DNA of 64,000 bases from Porphyromonas pogonae (GTDB lineage Bacteria; Bacteroidota; Bacteroidia; Bacteroidales; Porphyromonadaceae): NCBI RefSeq assembly GCF_036320655.1, contig NZ_CP143258.1, positions 2,201,001-2,265,000 of the forward strand, read 5' to 3'. A program made the translations under genes and the position numbers. Below, piece by piece: positions 18,003-27,716 of the stretch (its first letter is position 1; each line of letters opens with the position of its first letter). A model generated the notes under the pieces. It saw only the letters and a list, made by a program, of their open reading frames with translations, searched no databases and was not told the DNA's origin.

Positions 18003-19397
18003 TTATTTATTGTCTGTTAGATAAAGCAAATGTCCGCTTTTAAGCGTTACTTTTACTTCCCGCATTTTTTTGTTAATGTATTGCGATGCACCCTGCATTA
18101 CACCCTTTCCTGCATCGGCAGCCAATTGTTGTCCTGCGGATGAATTAAACGTGAAACTCGTTCCTGCCGATTGTCCCATTCCGGCAACGACTTCCTTCAC
18201 GGCGTTCATCTCTTCGTGATTGGGAATAAAGATACCCTGCTGTCCGTCCATATCATACGCCGAGAGATTGACGCCGATAATTCGCCCTTGTTGCTCAATG
18301 CTTGTTACGGAAAGGGTTAAGCGATTACCTTGTATTTTGGCAATGGCGGTCAAGAGTTTGTTTTTCGGAAGGTGCAGATTGGCTACCCGTGCCGTTTCCA
18401 ACAGACGTAAACGAACAGCTTCGCCGTCTTTTATGGTTATCGTTTCATGAACCGATACTTTCAGCGTGTTTTTATCCAAGCCTTCATTGATATTATTCGT
18501 ACCGGAAAAGAAATAGCGATTACGCTCTTGTAATTGTTCAGCCATAAACACGCTGTCCGGTACTTCTTGATAAAGTGACGAAACCACGTTTTTCATTTCG
18601 GGCAGTACGGTAAATGTCGGCTCTTTGGTTTTGGCTTCCGCTTTGGTGTGAGCATTAGGCAACGGCTCGTCCATTTCTCGCTCAACGGCAGTTTCAAAAG
18701 GATTTGTTGTTGCCGTTTGCTGATTTTGCGGCATATATTTGGCAGCCAACTGATACGACTTTTCCATTAAAGCGATGTGGTCGTCTTCTTCATTTTTACT
18801 CTCTTCCAACTCGATAAGCTTGTCACGAAGTTCCGTTACTTCTCGCCATAACTCTTCCTTTTCAGGGTCGTGAGCAGGCGGCTCGTTAAATGCTTGCAAC
18901 ATCCGGGTAGTTTCTTGATATTGATTGACCGATTTTAACATAGGGTCGTCGTTGTCGGTTTTGTATGCCGATAAAGCTTCGTTCCTGTTTTCGCTTTCAC
19001 GGTCGAAATAATCGTACAAACTGCCAATCATTCCTTGTTGATTTTTCTCTTTTTCTTCGTCTGTACCAAGTGTATAGGCTTTCAGTTTATCGTCGGGTAA
19101 GTCGAGATTGGATGCTTGCGGAATATCGTCGTTCAATCCGATTTGCTCTTCCGCTTTTTTCTTTTCATCCGATGACGGCTTAAAAACAAGCCACATAAAC
19201 AGAACGAAAAGAATACCCATTGCACTGAAAACAATTGCCTTTTTTAGTTTCTCTTTATCTTGTGGCGACAATTGTTTAACGATGTCTCTTTTGTCGGGTT
19301 TGTCTTGTTTTCCGCTGTTTTCTTGTTCTTCTTGCGTCGAATGAGCGGTCTGTTCCGGTGGAAGGATTTCTTGACTTTGTTCTTTTTCATTTTTCAT
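18003..19397 (-). CDS. traM: conjugative transposon protein TraM
   Basis: A 464-residue protein with a charged cytoplasmic start, one membrane segment (KAIVFSAMGILFVLFMWLVF, near 55-75), a long Glu/Lys-rich periplasmic region and a conserved C-terminal domain (LLTAIAKIQGNRLTLSVTSIEQQGRIIGVNLSAYDMDGQQG). This layout is that of VirB10-like proteins bridging both membranes. TraM is the family name in CTnDOT-type elements. Follows traL by 11 bp. Confidence 0.9.
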   Translation of the reverse strand: MKNEKEQSQEILPPEQTAHSTQEEQENSGKQDKPDKRDIVKQLSPQDKEKLKKAIVFSAMGILFVLFMWLVFKPSSDEKKKAEEQIGLNDDIPQASNLDLPDDKLKAYTLGTDEEKEKNQQGMIGSLYDYFDRESENRNEALSAYKTDNDDPMLKSVNQYQETTRMLQAFNEPPAHDPEKEELWREVTELRDKLIELEESKNEEDDHIALMEKSYQLAAKYMPQNQQTATTNPFETAVEREMDEPLPNAHTKAEAKTKEPTFTVLPEMKNVVSSLYQEVPDSVFMAEQLQERNRYFFSGTNNINEGLDKNTLKVSVHETITIKDGEAVRLRLLETARVANLHLPKNKLLTAIAKIQGNRLTLSVTSIEQQGRIIGVNLSAYDMDGQQGIFIPNHEEMNAVKEVVAGMGQSAGTSFTFNSSAGQQLAADAGKGVMQGASQYINKKMREVKVTLKSGHLLYLTDNK

Positions 19398-19408
19398 AGT
19401 TATTGATT

Positions 19409-19681
19409 TTAGGTAGTTGATTGTTCAAATTTTTCTGTCTGATACAAACTGTCTTTCAGTATCGGTGTATCTATCAGTTCCGGCACGTCTTGTTTGATTA
19501 TTTCGGTCTGTTCCGTTTTTTCGGTTTTCTTTTCAGGAATAAACATCGGTATAATCAATCCGATACAACTGATAAAATAAATACTGCACACGGTTATCAG
19601 AATTACTCGTCGCTGACGCATAGTCAGTCGTTCGCACCCTGCTTTAAGCCACAAGTGCAATCTCAAATAGGCTCGCTTCAT
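19409..19681 (-). CDS. traL: conjugative transposon protein TraL (DUF3989)
   Basis: A 90-residue protein with a basic N-terminal stretch (RLHLWLKAGCERLTMRQRR) and one membrane segment (VILITVCSIYFISCIGLIIPMFI), typical of DUF3989/TraL. It overlaps traK by four bases. A small inner-membrane component of the mating apparatus; its precise role is unknown. Confidence 0.85.
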   Translation of the reverse strand: MKRAYLRLHLWLKAGCERLTMRQRRVILITVCSIYFISCIGLIIPMFIPEKKTEKTEQTEIIKQDVPELIDTPILKDSLYQTEKFEQSTT

Positions 19682-20301
19682 CGCTTTATGGTTTGAATGT
19701 CTTGATTTTGCAATACAACGAAACGTTCCAAGGTAAACCCTTGCGGATTATTGTCGGAGCGCACCGAATTAATCAGTTCGCAATCGGTTATAAGCGAACG
19801 TTCCGTGATGTTGCTTTGACGAATAATGTATTGCCGAGCAAATGTTTTTGCTCTGTAAGGATAGCTCTCGAAGTTGCACACGATGCTGTCTATTTCGATG
19901 CGTTGATTGATATTTCCCGAAATTATTCGTGTGAAATACCCTTTTTCCATTAAATCTTTATAGTAATTGTATGCAGACTTGTCGGCAAGCATAAAGGCAC
20001 GTTTCATATTGCTTTCAATGGCATTTTTGTCGGGTGCAACGGTAAAAAAGAGTTCGTGAAAACGTCTTATGTGTTCCCTTGCTTCTACCGGACGATTGGC
20101 TTCCGCATTTTGTGAAAGTGCCAATATCAACGATTTTCCGTTGTCCAACACATATACTTTTTCTCGTTGTTTTTCGGCAAAGCTGTATGATTGATAGAGT
20201 GCGTATCCGCAGACACACAAGCAGAGAACAACAAAAATCAATGCGTACAAGCGTATCTGCTTGAAGGATGTTTCGATGTTTTTTAATGATTTGAATTCCA
20301 T
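19678..20301 (-). CDS. traK: conjugative transposon protein TraK
   Basis: A 207-residue protein with an N-terminal membrane anchor (LYALIFVVLCLCVCGYALYQSYSF) and a periplasmic domain resembling VirB8 in organisation. Family marks are KVYVLDNGKSLILALSQNAEANRPVEAREHIRRFHELFF and AYNYYKDLMEKGYF. It is an inner-membrane scaffold protein of the type IV channel by analogy. Standard position between traJ and traL. Confidence 0.9.
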   Translation of the reverse strand: MEFKSLKNIETSFKQIRLYALIFVVLCLCVCGYALYQSYSFAEKQREKVYVLDNGKSLILALSQNAEANRPVEAREHIRRFHELFFTVAPDKNAIESNMKRAFMLADKSAYNYYKDLMEKGYFTRIISGNINQRIEIDSIVCNFESYPYRAKTFARQYIIRQSNITERSLITDCELINSVRSDNNPQGFTLERFVVLQNQDIQTIKR

Positions 20302-20387
20302 AATATTAGTTTTTTGTGGACAAGTAAACGGATTGTCAAGGATTTTTCCCTTTACGCAGTTTACTTGTCCACTTGTTTGTTTTTGGG

Positions 20388-21422
20388 TTATCTCTTTTTA
20401 AGCATTCCGCGAATGCGTCCGGCAACATTTCCTGCCACTGCACCGCCTGCCGCAGCCGTCGCTTTTCCGCCTGTTACGGCTTTGTTTCCGGCATGTTTTG
20501 CCTGTTCACTCAGGTTTTTGCTGTAATTGCCCATACCACCGCCTGCTTCGATAATCCATCCTGCTATGGTGGGTACGGTAAAATAACCCACGATACCGAT
20601 AAGAAAGAAAACGATGTAATACCAATTGCTTCCATCGGCAATAAAGTTAGGGTCTTCCAACATGGCGATGTCTTTTTGTAGCATTAACACCTGTATTTTT
20701 GTCAAAAGAGCAGTCAAGATACTACTCACAGGCAACCACAAATAGACGGAAATATATCTGCTGAACCAAGCCGTTATTGAACCGCCCAATCCATCCCACA
20801 TACCAATGGCAAATACAATTGGTCCTAAAATGGATAGGACAATCAAAAAGAAAGTTCGAACCGTGTCGATGACTAATCCCGCAGCTTGATATAAAAGTTC
20901 CAACAGTTCATAGACCTTTTCCATCATCCATTTTTTGGTATTGTAAGCTGCTCTTTCAGCATACATTCCCGCAATGGTAACTGCATCGGATACACCGATG
21001 ATTCCCATTTCTTCGATTTTCTCGTCCCATTTGGCTTGGTCTTCCAAATATGCCGTTTCGGGATTTCGCAAGAGTGCTTCGTATTGCAAATCATCTCGTT
21101 TCTGTTTCAATGTCTGTACTTCACTGTTTTGCTGTTTTACCATCTGTTCCGTGCCTTTTACTATCGGACTTAATACGGCATTGATACTTCCCAAAACCAA
21201 CGGCGAGAAAAACAGGATGCACAATCCCAATGCAAAAGGTCGTAGCAAGGGATACACGTCAATGGGTTCGGCACGTGCCAACGATGCCCATACTCGCATC
21301 GCGATGTAAAATAACGCACCCAATCCCGCAATTCCTTTGGCTACACCCGTCAATTGTGATGATAAGGGTATCATCTCGTTGTACGTTGTACGTAACAATT
21401 CGTGTAGGCTGTTAAAATCCAT
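20388..21422 (-). CDS. traJ: conjugative transposon protein TraJ
   Basis: A 344-residue multi-spanning inner-membrane protein, the VirB6-like component in Bacteroidetes conjugation. Five or more hydrophobic segments are visible (for example GLGALFYIAMRVWASLA, ALGLCILFFSPLVLGSI, FFLIVLSILGPIVFAIGMWDGLGGS and YIVFFLIGIVGYFTVPTIAGWII), followed by a Gly/Ala-rich C-terminal tail ending in basic residues. Position between traI and traK is canonical. Confidence 0.9.
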   Translation of the reverse strand: MDFNSLHELLRTTYNEMIPLSSQLTGVAKGIAGLGALFYIAMRVWASLARAEPIDVYPLLRPFALGLCILFFSPLVLGSINAVLSPIVKGTEQMVKQQNSEVQTLKQKRDDLQYEALLRNPETAYLEDQAKWDEKIEEMGIIGVSDAVTIAGMYAERAAYNTKKWMMEKVYELLELLYQAAGLVIDTVRTFFLIVLSILGPIVFAIGMWDGLGGSITAWFSRYISVYLWLPVSSILTALLTKIQVLMLQKDIAMLEDPNFIADGSNWYYIVFFLIGIVGYFTVPTIAGWIIEAGGGMGNYSKNLSEQAKHAGNKAVTGGKATAAAGGAVAGNVAGRIRGMLKKR

Positions 21423-21534
21423 ATTATTAGTTTTTAGTGGATGAGTTTACAAGTAAACAAGATACGATTATCCTTATTTTCAGCATTTTGTCTATCGCTT
21501 TGACCCGTTTACTCGTCAACTTGTTTACTTTTAT

Positions 21535-22164
21535 TTACCAAAATCTATGTTCATCCATACCGTAAAGTTCCTGTACACGACGAGTATCGTCTTTTTTCTT
21601 GGCACGAACGTAGCTTACTGAGATGTTTTTGCGAGTGTAATAGGATGTGATTGCTTTGTACTCTTTTACCTGTTCATAGATAGCGTTAATCATATCCATA
21701 CGTTCCTTGTCGTTCATCGAGAAAGAACCATTTTGCACTATGGATTTCAACTCTTTGATTGACTCGCCGCTCAATTCAAGCAATCGGGCATAACCCGATG
21801 CCATCGCAGCAAGTTCGGTTGGACGAAAGTTGGTGTCGGAAAGCATTCGTTTGTAAGCATCCACGTAAATTCCCGTGATGTCGCCCACCATAACCAATGT
21901 TTCCTTTACCTTGTAAGCATCGCCGATTAAGTTGTTTACTTTTTTAAGGGCATCATAATACTTTTTGGTGTCGTTGTAGAGTTTTTCCACTTCTTTAAAC
22001 CCGTTCAGGGTGTTTTTTACGGTTTTACTTGCCGTGGCTATCTCTTTAACCGAGTTGGCGATATTACCTGCAAAGTTACCCGGGTCGGTTACCACCCATT
22101 GGGCGTTGGCTGTCCCGAAACAAAGAGCAAAAGCCAATAGAATAAGAGAAAGTTTCGCTTTCAT
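21535..22164 (-). CDS. traI: conjugative transposon protein TraI (DUF4141)
   Basis: Start chosen at 22164 (MKAKLSLILLAFALCFGTANAQ), which gives a clean signal peptide; a longer frame to 22263 overlaps the end of traG and would hide it. The mature part (209 residues total) is helical with the DUF4141 pattern WVVTDPGNFAGNIANSVKEIATAS and a conserved ending (RRVQELYGMDEHRFW). It is a VirB5-like minor periplasmic component by position and size; that analogy is inference. Confidence 0.88.
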   Translation of the reverse strand: MKAKLSLILLAFALCFGTANAQWVVTDPGNFAGNIANSVKEIATASKTVKNTLNGFKEVEKLYNDTKKYYDALKKVNNLIGDAYKVKETLVMVGDITGIYVDAYKRMLSDTNFRPTELAAMASGYARLLELSGESIKELKSIVQNGSFSMNDKERMDMINAIYEQVKEYKAITSYYTRKNISVSYVRAKKKDDTRRVQELYGMDEHRFW

Positions 22165-22183
22165 GATGATAATTTTTAAAAGG

Positions 22184-24712
22184 TTATTGATTTGATTTAT
22201 TTCCATTTCTTTTCTCCCTTGCCTTTTCAGCAAGTTGTTTGATTGCCTGTTCAATGTTGCCATCGAGCTTTTCAGCCAAATTGAGCACTTCCATTTTTTC
22301 GGTCTCTTCGGTGGTGTAGGTCAAATACTCTTCCGTGGAAACCTCGGTAGCATAAACGGCAGATTGTGTCCCACCCAAACCAATCCACACTTCTTTATAG
22401 AGCCTGCCTCCGTCGTTGTTCATGTTAATGGAAAGGATTTGCGATTTCTCTTTTTCTGTCAGACCCAACAAGTTCTGTATGCTGTCGAACTTATTGGCAT
22501 ACTTGCGTTGGTCTAACAGGATTTTACAGTCCGAGTTATTGATGATACTCTCTTTCACGATAGGACTTTGAATAATATCGTCCACTTCCTGCGTTACCAC
22601 AATGGCTTCTCCAAAATATTTGCGGACGGTTTTGTATAGATACTTGATATAATCCGCCATATTTGCCGATGCAATAGCTTTCCACGCTTCTTCAATCAAT
22701 ATCATCTTGCGAATACCTTTCAGGCGTCGCATCTTATTGATAAAGACTTCCATAATGATAATGGTTACTACCGGAAATAGGTCTTTATTGTCTTTCACCG
22801 CATCAATTTCAAACACGATAAAGCGTTTGGATAACAAGTCGATGTTTTTATCGGAATTGAGCAGAAAATCGTAGCGACCGCCTTTGTAGTACTGTTTGAG
22901 CGTAGTCAAAAGATTATCGATATTGAAATCTTCTTTGGTTACTTTGATGTCCCTGTTTTCCAAATCATTTCGATAAGTATCCCTGAGAAATTCGTAAAAC
23001 GAATTAAATCCGGGCACAATCTCTCTGTTTTCTCGGATAAGGTCAAGATACACGTTCACGGCAGAACCCAATTCGCCCGCTTCCGTTTTAGAAATCTTTT
23101 CGTCTTCGCTTTTCCATAGCGTTAACAAAAGCGTAGAGATACTTTCCCGTTTTTCTACGTCATAAACATAGTCATCGGTGTAAAACGGATTAAACGAAAT
23201 GGGATTTTCATCGGTATAGGTGTAATAAATACCGTCTTCTCCTTTTGTTTTACGGTTAATCAACGAGCAAAGTCCCTGATACGAGTTTCCCGTATCCACA
23301 AGCAGTACGTGTGTGCCTTGCTCGTAGTATTGGCGTACCATGTGGTTGGTAAAAAAGGATTTTCCGCTTCCCGATGGTCCTAAAATAAATTTATTTCGGT
23401 TCGTGATAACGCCTTTTTTCATCGGCAAATCGGAAATATCCAAATGCAGCGGTTTTCCCGTGAGCCTGTCCGCCATTTTAATACCGAAAGGCGACGGCGA
23501 ACTTTTGTAGTTGGTCTCTCCGGTAAAGAAACAGAGTGCCTGTTCGATAAAGGTAAAGAAACTCTCTTCGGCGGGGAAATCGCCTGCATTACCCGGCATT
23601 GCCGCCCAATAGAGCGTTCCGGCATCTACGGTGTTGTGTCGTGGACGGCACTCCATAAGGGCAAGAGCCGAACCAACATCGTTTTTTATCTGTTTGAGTT
23701 CTTCTTTGTCATTGCTCCACGCCAACACGTTGAAGTGTGCTTTGATGGAAGTCAAACCTTGCGAATGTGCCACGTTCAGATACTCTTCTATCCACTCCCG
23801 ATTGATTTGGTTGGAACGAGAATATCTTGCCAACGAAAGCATATTGCGAGCTTGCTTCTCGAAGTTTCGCAAGTTTTCATCGCTATCCCCGATAAACAGA
23901 TATTGATTGTAGATATGGTTGCACGAAAGTAACAACCCCACGGGTGCGGCAAAAGATAGTCGGCAATCCGAGCGGTCGGTGGATAGTTTTTCATAACGAC
24001 TGTCGGTGCTGACATTTGTCGGCAAATCATCGGTATCGCTAAGCGTGTGAAGGCAGAGTATATTGTCGCCTATTTTCACTTCCGACGCTCCGAGTTTTAT
24101 ATCTGCCAAAGATGCCTGCTCCGCTTCATTTAGTGTAAAATAGCGGTCTAATAATCCCCTTTTTCTATTCGTCCCGCAAATATCGTCTGCCGAAAGACGG
24201 GTAAGTTGCATTATTCCGCTGTCGTTAATAATCCGCTCGAACTGATCCACGCTTTCCAAAAATCGACCGATGGTCTCTTTGTCTTTTATCTCTTTAGGTA
24301 AAATAGTTCCCCGGCACAAAGTGCTGAAATCACTCTGTTGTGCCATTCGTTGTTTGGTGGTTTTGGTCAGATAGAGATATACGGAATGGTTGAGAAACGG
24401 ACGTTCATTGAAATGTCTTTTATACGAACGGCTCAAAAAAGAGAGATTTTCCTTGCCGAAATCGGAACGGTAATTCTCTTTGATAAACCAATCTTGCTTA
24501 TGCAAAATGCTGTAATCGGGCAATACACGCACGGCTTTGTTCCAAGTGGCGTGCATTATTTCGTATTCGGGCGATGTAAGGGTAAAAAGTTCGGGCAGTT
24601 CCAACGAGAAGGCAACGGTTACATCGGCATCTTTCGATACGATGCAATCGCCTTCAATCGCCAAAAGCGGGAACTTATCTTCCAATCGGCTTTTCTTGCT
24701 GATGTTTCTCAT
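22184..24712 (-). CDS. traG: conjugation ATPase TraG (VirB4-like)
   Basis: The 842-residue energising ATPase of the mating channel. Walker A (ILGPSGSGKSFFTNHMV) lies near residue 445, Walker B (RKMILIEEAWKAIAS) near 675, and VVTQEVDDIIQSP follows, all typical of VirB4/TraG of Bacteroidetes. The N-terminal 400 residues are the less conserved VirB4 domain. It overlaps traF by four bases. Length is as in CTnDOT-type TraG. Cytoplasmic face of the inner membrane. Confidence 0.95.
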   Translation of the reverse strand: MRNISKKSRLEDKFPLLAIEGDCIVSKDADVTVAFSLELPELFTLTSPEYEIMHATWNKAVRVLPDYSILHKQDWFIKENYRSDFGKENLSFLSRSYKRHFNERPFLNHSVYLYLTKTTKQRMAQQSDFSTLCRGTILPKEIKDKETIGRFLESVDQFERIINDSGIMQLTRLSADDICGTNRKRGLLDRYFTLNEAEQASLADIKLGASEVKIGDNILCLHTLSDTDDLPTNVSTDSRYEKLSTDRSDCRLSFAAPVGLLLSCNHIYNQYLFIGDSDENLRNFEKQARNMLSLARYSRSNQINREWIEEYLNVAHSQGLTSIKAHFNVLAWSNDKEELKQIKNDVGSALALMECRPRHNTVDAGTLYWAAMPGNAGDFPAEESFFTFIEQALCFFTGETNYKSSPSPFGIKMADRLTGKPLHLDISDLPMKKGVITNRNKFILGPSGSGKSFFTNHMVRQYYEQGTHVLLVDTGNSYQGLCSLINRKTKGEDGIYYTYTDENPISFNPFYTDDYVYDVEKRESISTLLLTLWKSEDEKISKTEAGELGSAVNVYLDLIRENREIVPGFNSFYEFLRDTYRNDLENRDIKVTKEDFNIDNLLTTLKQYYKGGRYDFLLNSDKNIDLLSKRFIVFEIDAVKDNKDLFPVVTIIIMEVFINKMRRLKGIRKMILIEEAWKAIASANMADYIKYLYKTVRKYFGEAIVVTQEVDDIIQSPIVKESIINNSDCKILLDQRKYANKFDSIQNLLGLTEKEKSQILSINMNNDGGRLYKEVWIGLGGTQSAVYATEVSTEEYLTYTTEETEKMEVLNLAEKLDGNIEQAIKQLAEKAREKRNGNKSNQ

Positions 24713-25047
24713 CGAGTTGCTCCTTTCTTGCGGTTAGATTTTTGTATAAGACGGCACACCGAACTACGGCAGATCAAATAGCGGGGATGATAACCCACCG
24801 CACGGCGTTTCATTAAGCCGTACTCTCCGTATTTTCGGTTCATGGCGAAAGTTTGCCACACCAACACGGTGGCACCCGATACACCCAAGACCAAACAGAG
24901 TGATTGGCTTACGCCGAACATGTAAAGGACAACGACAAGGATGAAATCAGCCAACAACCCGCCCACGAAAATGAACAGGTATTGAGATTTCAGTCCTTTG
25001 AACTCTACCGTTCTGCCGATTCCTTTGTTGATTTCGAATTCCGCCAT
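24709..25047 (-). CDS. traF: conjugative transposon protein TraF (DUF4133)
   Basis: Start set at 25047 (MAEFEINKGIGRTVEFKGLK), the conserved DUF4133 N-terminus; a longer frame runs into traE. The 112-residue protein has two adjacent membrane segments (LFIFVGGLLADFILVVVLYMF and LVLGVSGATVLVWQ) and resembles VirB3 in size and topology. It is tightly packed between traE and traG. Confidence 0.88.
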   Translation of the reverse strand: MAEFEINKGIGRTVEFKGLKSQYLFIFVGGLLADFILVVVLYMFGVSQSLCLVLGVSGATVLVWQTFAMNRKYGEYGLMKRRAVGYHPRYLICRSSVCRLIQKSNRKKGATR

Positions 25048-25049
25048 TT

Positions 25050-25352
25050 TTACAAAAAGAATGAACGTAAAATGGTAGCTGCTACAATCAGGAACACACA
25101 AGCTCCGAACCACGATGCTGCCGTTTTGCTCGTATCGGGGTCGCCGGCTGAGAATTTTCCGTACACTTTTACTCCGCCGATAAGTCCTACTACTGCACCA
25201 ATGGCATAAATCAATTTGGTGGCAGGGTCGAAATAACCAGTTATCATTTTAGTGGCTTCGTTAATTCCGGCAGAGCCGTCGCCCTGAGCAAAAAGGTTGG
25301 CAGCAGAGAGTGTCGCCATAATGAACACAAGATGAATTTTCTTTTTTGTCAT
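25050..25352 (-). CDS. traE: conjugative transposon protein TraE (DUF4134)
   Basis: Start set at 25352 (MTKKKIHLVFIMATLSAANLFAQ), which gives a signal peptide. The 100-residue protein then has the DUF4134 pattern GINEATKMITGYFDPATKLIYAIGAVVGLIGGVKVYGKFSAGDPD and a second membrane segment, the VirB2 pilin-like layout. Two base pairs separate it from traF. Confidence 0.9.
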   Translation of the reverse strand: MTKKKIHLVFIMATLSAANLFAQGDGSAGINEATKMITGYFDPATKLIYAIGAVVGLIGGVKVYGKFSAGDPDTSKTAASWFGACVFLIVAATILRSFFL

Positions 25353-25487
25353 AATATTAATGTTTAAGGTTATGAAATGTCGGTTAAAAAGAGTACGGAA
25401 CAAGCCTTAGATTTAAGGTTTAGATTGGCTGACGCGGCTTGTTCCGTCTCTTGCTTTCAAGGTTTAGATTAAGGTTAACTTTGGGCT

Positions 25488-26114
25488 TTATAAAAATTGC
25501 ATCCAATTTTCCGGTGGTGTTTCAACTTCGGATTTAACTTCCGATGTTTCATTTCCGGCTAAAATCTGCATCAATTGTGTGCTGAGTTCTTGCTGCATGG
25601 CTTCGTGCATTTTCAACTTTTCAAGAAAATCGCTGCCACGCAGCTTTTGAGCCGTCTTTTGTAATGATGTTTTCTCTTGTTCGGAAACTGTTTTACGTTC
25701 GACGGCTCGTTGCATCTGACGAATTTCTTTTGTCGTCAGGCTTTCGTCGGAAACTTGAATATCTTCGCCGAAAAGGATGTTGAGTTCTTCATTTTCAATC
25801 AAGCTTTCATCTATTTCATTTTCGGGCGACATCGGATGAAACTCGTTTTCATCGTCCACGCTTGGACTTTCGGGTGCAAATGTAGCTGTTTTTATAACCC
25901 GATTTTCATCGGCTTCCTTAGGCTTTCTTTCCGTTCCTTGCGATGGAAACGATGTTTTGGTTTTCCCGATAACGGATATCTGTTTTTCTGCTTTCAGCAC
26001 ATTTTCGGAAGTCGTGTTCGGCTTGTTTCTCGGTGCTTTTTTGTCGTGTTCAAAAATTATTATGTACACCAACAGCAACACAATAACAATTAGAAGTAAG
26101 GGTATTGCATTCAT
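25488..26114 (-). CDS. traD: conjugal transfer protein TraD-like
   Basis: A 208-residue protein with one N-terminal membrane anchor (AIPLLLIVIVLLLVYIIIF) and a long acidic, coiled region with SLTTKEIRQMQRAVERKTVSEQEK and LRGSDFLEKLKMHEAMQQELS. This matches TraD as named in Bacteroidetes conjugative transposons, which is unrelated to TraD of F. Function unknown. First tra gene after the DUF3408 gene in transcription order. Confidence 0.75.
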   Translation of the reverse strand: MNAIPLLLIVIVLLLVYIIIFEHDKKAPRNKPNTTSENVLKAEKQISVIGKTKTSFPSQGTERKPKEADENRVIKTATFAPESPSVDDENEFHPMSPENEIDESLIENEELNILFGEDIQVSDESLTTKEIRQMQRAVERKTVSEQEKTSLQKTAQKLRGSDFLEKLKMHEAMQQELSTQLMQILAGNETSEVKSEVETPPENWMQFL

Positions 26115-26126
26115 AGTAGTTCTGTT

Positions 26127-26522
26127 TTATGGGATAATGGGTTTTCGTCTGTTTTTCTCGATGCCTTTGCCGATGGTATCCTTGTGTCGGGATAGATGTT
26201 CCCGCAAAACATTTTCTATGTAGGCAGAAAGCGTGGTTTTACTACGCAAATCGTGCAGGATATGGCGATACACGTCGAGTGTTTCTCTATTTAACGAAAA
26301 AGATACACGATTTTCAATTATGCAGGGATTAAGAAATGTTTCCGTATAGGTTTCAAAATCTACAATTTGTGAAACTATTTCTTGGGCTTTCTCTTTCGGT
26401 TTTTCCGTTTTCTGTTTCGGAATAACGGTGTTTGATTGGGATGTTTCTTCCGGTTCCATTCCTGCCATTTTGCGGATTTGTTCGGCAATGGCTTTGTTAC
26501 GTTGTTCTTCGATTGTAGGCAT
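26127..26522 (-). CDS. DUF3408 family protein (TraB-like position)
   Basis: A 131-residue, highly charged soluble protein. The C-terminal part (FETYTETFLNPCIIENRVSF ... IENVLREHLSRHKDTIGKGI) is the DUF3408 domain, a ribbon-helix-helix-like fold suggesting DNA binding. It lies between traA and traD in the tra operon, as in many CTns. Probably helps partition or transfer initiation with the ParA-like TraA; this is inference. Confidence 0.8.
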   Translation of the reverse strand: MPTIEEQRNKAIAEQIRKMAGMEPEETSQSNTVIPKQKTEKPKEKAQEIVSQIVDFETYTETFLNPCIIENRVSFSLNRETLDVYRHILHDLRSKTTLSAYIENVLREHLSRHKDTIGKGIEKNRRKPIIP

Positions 26523-26534
26523 ATTCTTTGGCTT

Positions 26535-26630
26535 TTTGCTTTTTGCTGTTGGCTATTAGCTTGGCATTCAAAATCATTGGGCAGTCAGTAAATTTTCCAT
26601 TTTCCCTGCCAACAGCCAATGGCTAACAGC
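26535..26630. repeat. imperfect inverted repeat between traA and DUF3408
   Basis: GCTGTTGGCTATTAGC (26535-26550) pairs imperfectly with GCCAATGGCTAACAGC (26615-26630). It could fold in the mRNA between the two genes. No function can be assigned. Confidence 0.35.
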
Positions 26631-26633
26631 TTA

Positions 26634-27422
26634 TTATAATGTTAGTTTTCTAATTATTTCTTCGGCAAGCTCTTCGATATTGCTTCCTGCGAGCAGCTTT
26701 TTATCGGGTGGCAGGTAGGTGGAACGGAACACATCCCGATTGTCGGGTGTCAACTCTTTTTTGAAACGGGATGAGCGGGGTAACCGACTGTCGAGAATAC
26801 CCAACTCCTGACGGGCTATCTCTTGGTCGTAAAACTCGATAACGGCAGGATTGACCCGTTTGTCGATTTTGTTCCAAAGCATATAAATCTGACGGATTTT
26901 ACTGCTTGTCAGTGAAACACCTAAATCACGCACGGCAAGAGCGTAAGTCATACAAGCTACAAGCGATTGCGGATCGGGTTCTATGGGCGAAATTACGTAA
27001 TCCATATCTACTGTTAATCCAACCAATGCCGTATCGTCGGCTCTGCCGGGCAAATCGAAAAAGACGTAGTCGAACTTCTCAGCAGAATGCTTTGCCAAAA
27101 AGCTTTCGGCATCTTGCAAAGCTCTTTCAGACGTACTTTTTAGAATACGATAGGCAGGTTTGCCAAAACTCTCAAAATGTTTTTTCATTCGCTCCAACAG
27201 TGCGGAATTGCCATTTTGAACGGTCTGTTTGTCTCTTTCCCGCATATTGAAAAAACTGTATTGCGAAAAATCGCAATCAACGACAAACAGATTGATTTTT
27301 TTCTCGTAATACAGGTAGCTTGCCAAAATTTCGGCAATGCTACTTTTACCCACGCCACCTTTCAGCGAACCGAAACCGACGTAAACAGGTTTGTGCTTTT
27401 GTTCATTCTTTTGTTTTTGCAT
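26634..27422 (-). CDS. traA: ParA-type ATPase TraA
   Basis: First gene of the leftward tra operon. The 262-residue protein has a deviant Walker A (FGSLKGGVGKSSIAEILA), the A' box VVDCDFSQYS and Walker B (KFDYVFFDLPGRAD). It belongs to the ParA/MinD-like TraA proteins of Bacteroidetes ICEs, which are thought to aid mobilisation or partition of the transfer intermediate. The promoter must lie in the 565-bp divergent region shared with the mob operon. Confidence 0.88.
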   Translation of the reverse strand: MQKQKNEQKHKPVYVGFGSLKGGVGKSSIAEILASYLYYEKKINLFVVDCDFSQYSFFNMRERDKQTVQNGNSALLERMKKHFESFGKPAYRILKSTSERALQDAESFLAKHSAEKFDYVFFDLPGRADDTALVGLTVDMDYVISPIEPDPQSLVACMTYALAVRDLGVSLTSSKIRQIYMLWNKIDKRVNPAVIEFYDQEIARQELGILDSRLPRSSRFKKELTPDNRDVFRSTYLPPDKKLLAGSNIEELAEEIIRKLTL

Positions 27423-27546
27423 AATTGTATTTGTTTAATTGTTTGTGTATTCTTTTATTCTTTTCTGCACACATTCCTTTATTCTCATATTCTTTTATTA
27501 TCGTATTCACATAATATTGTATTCATTCTCTTATTCTTGTATGCTT

Positions 27547-27592
27547 GCACAACTGCACAACTGCATAATTGCATAACTGCATAACTGCACAA
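27547..27592. repeat. 8-bp tandem repeat
   Basis: Six consecutive octamers of the form GCAYAAYT (GCACAACT, GCACAACT, GCATAATT, GCATAACT, GCATAACT, then a partial GCACAA). Such iterons near a mobilisation module may bind a relaxosome protein, or may be simple slippage DNA. Confidence 0.6.
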
Positions 27593-27671
27593 AGAAAATA
27601 TTGCACACATTCTTGCATTCATTCTTTTGTTTGTTCATTCTCTTATTCTTTTCTGTATTATTGCACAAAGA

Positions 27672-27716
27672 AAAGCGTAAATACACCAAAGTCAAGGCTT
27701 CGATTGACTACGCTTT
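27672..27716. repeat. nested inverted repeat upstream of mobA
   Basis: Outer arms AAAGCGTA (27672-27679) and TACGCTTT (27709-27716), inner arms GTCAA (27691-27695) and TTGAC (27704-27708) with GGCTTCGA between. This is compatible with an oriT stem-loop. Confidence 0.45.

Noticed and set aside
21535..22263. Longer form of traI reaching 22263
   Set aside because: It overlaps the end of traG and buries a clear signal peptide that starts at 22164.
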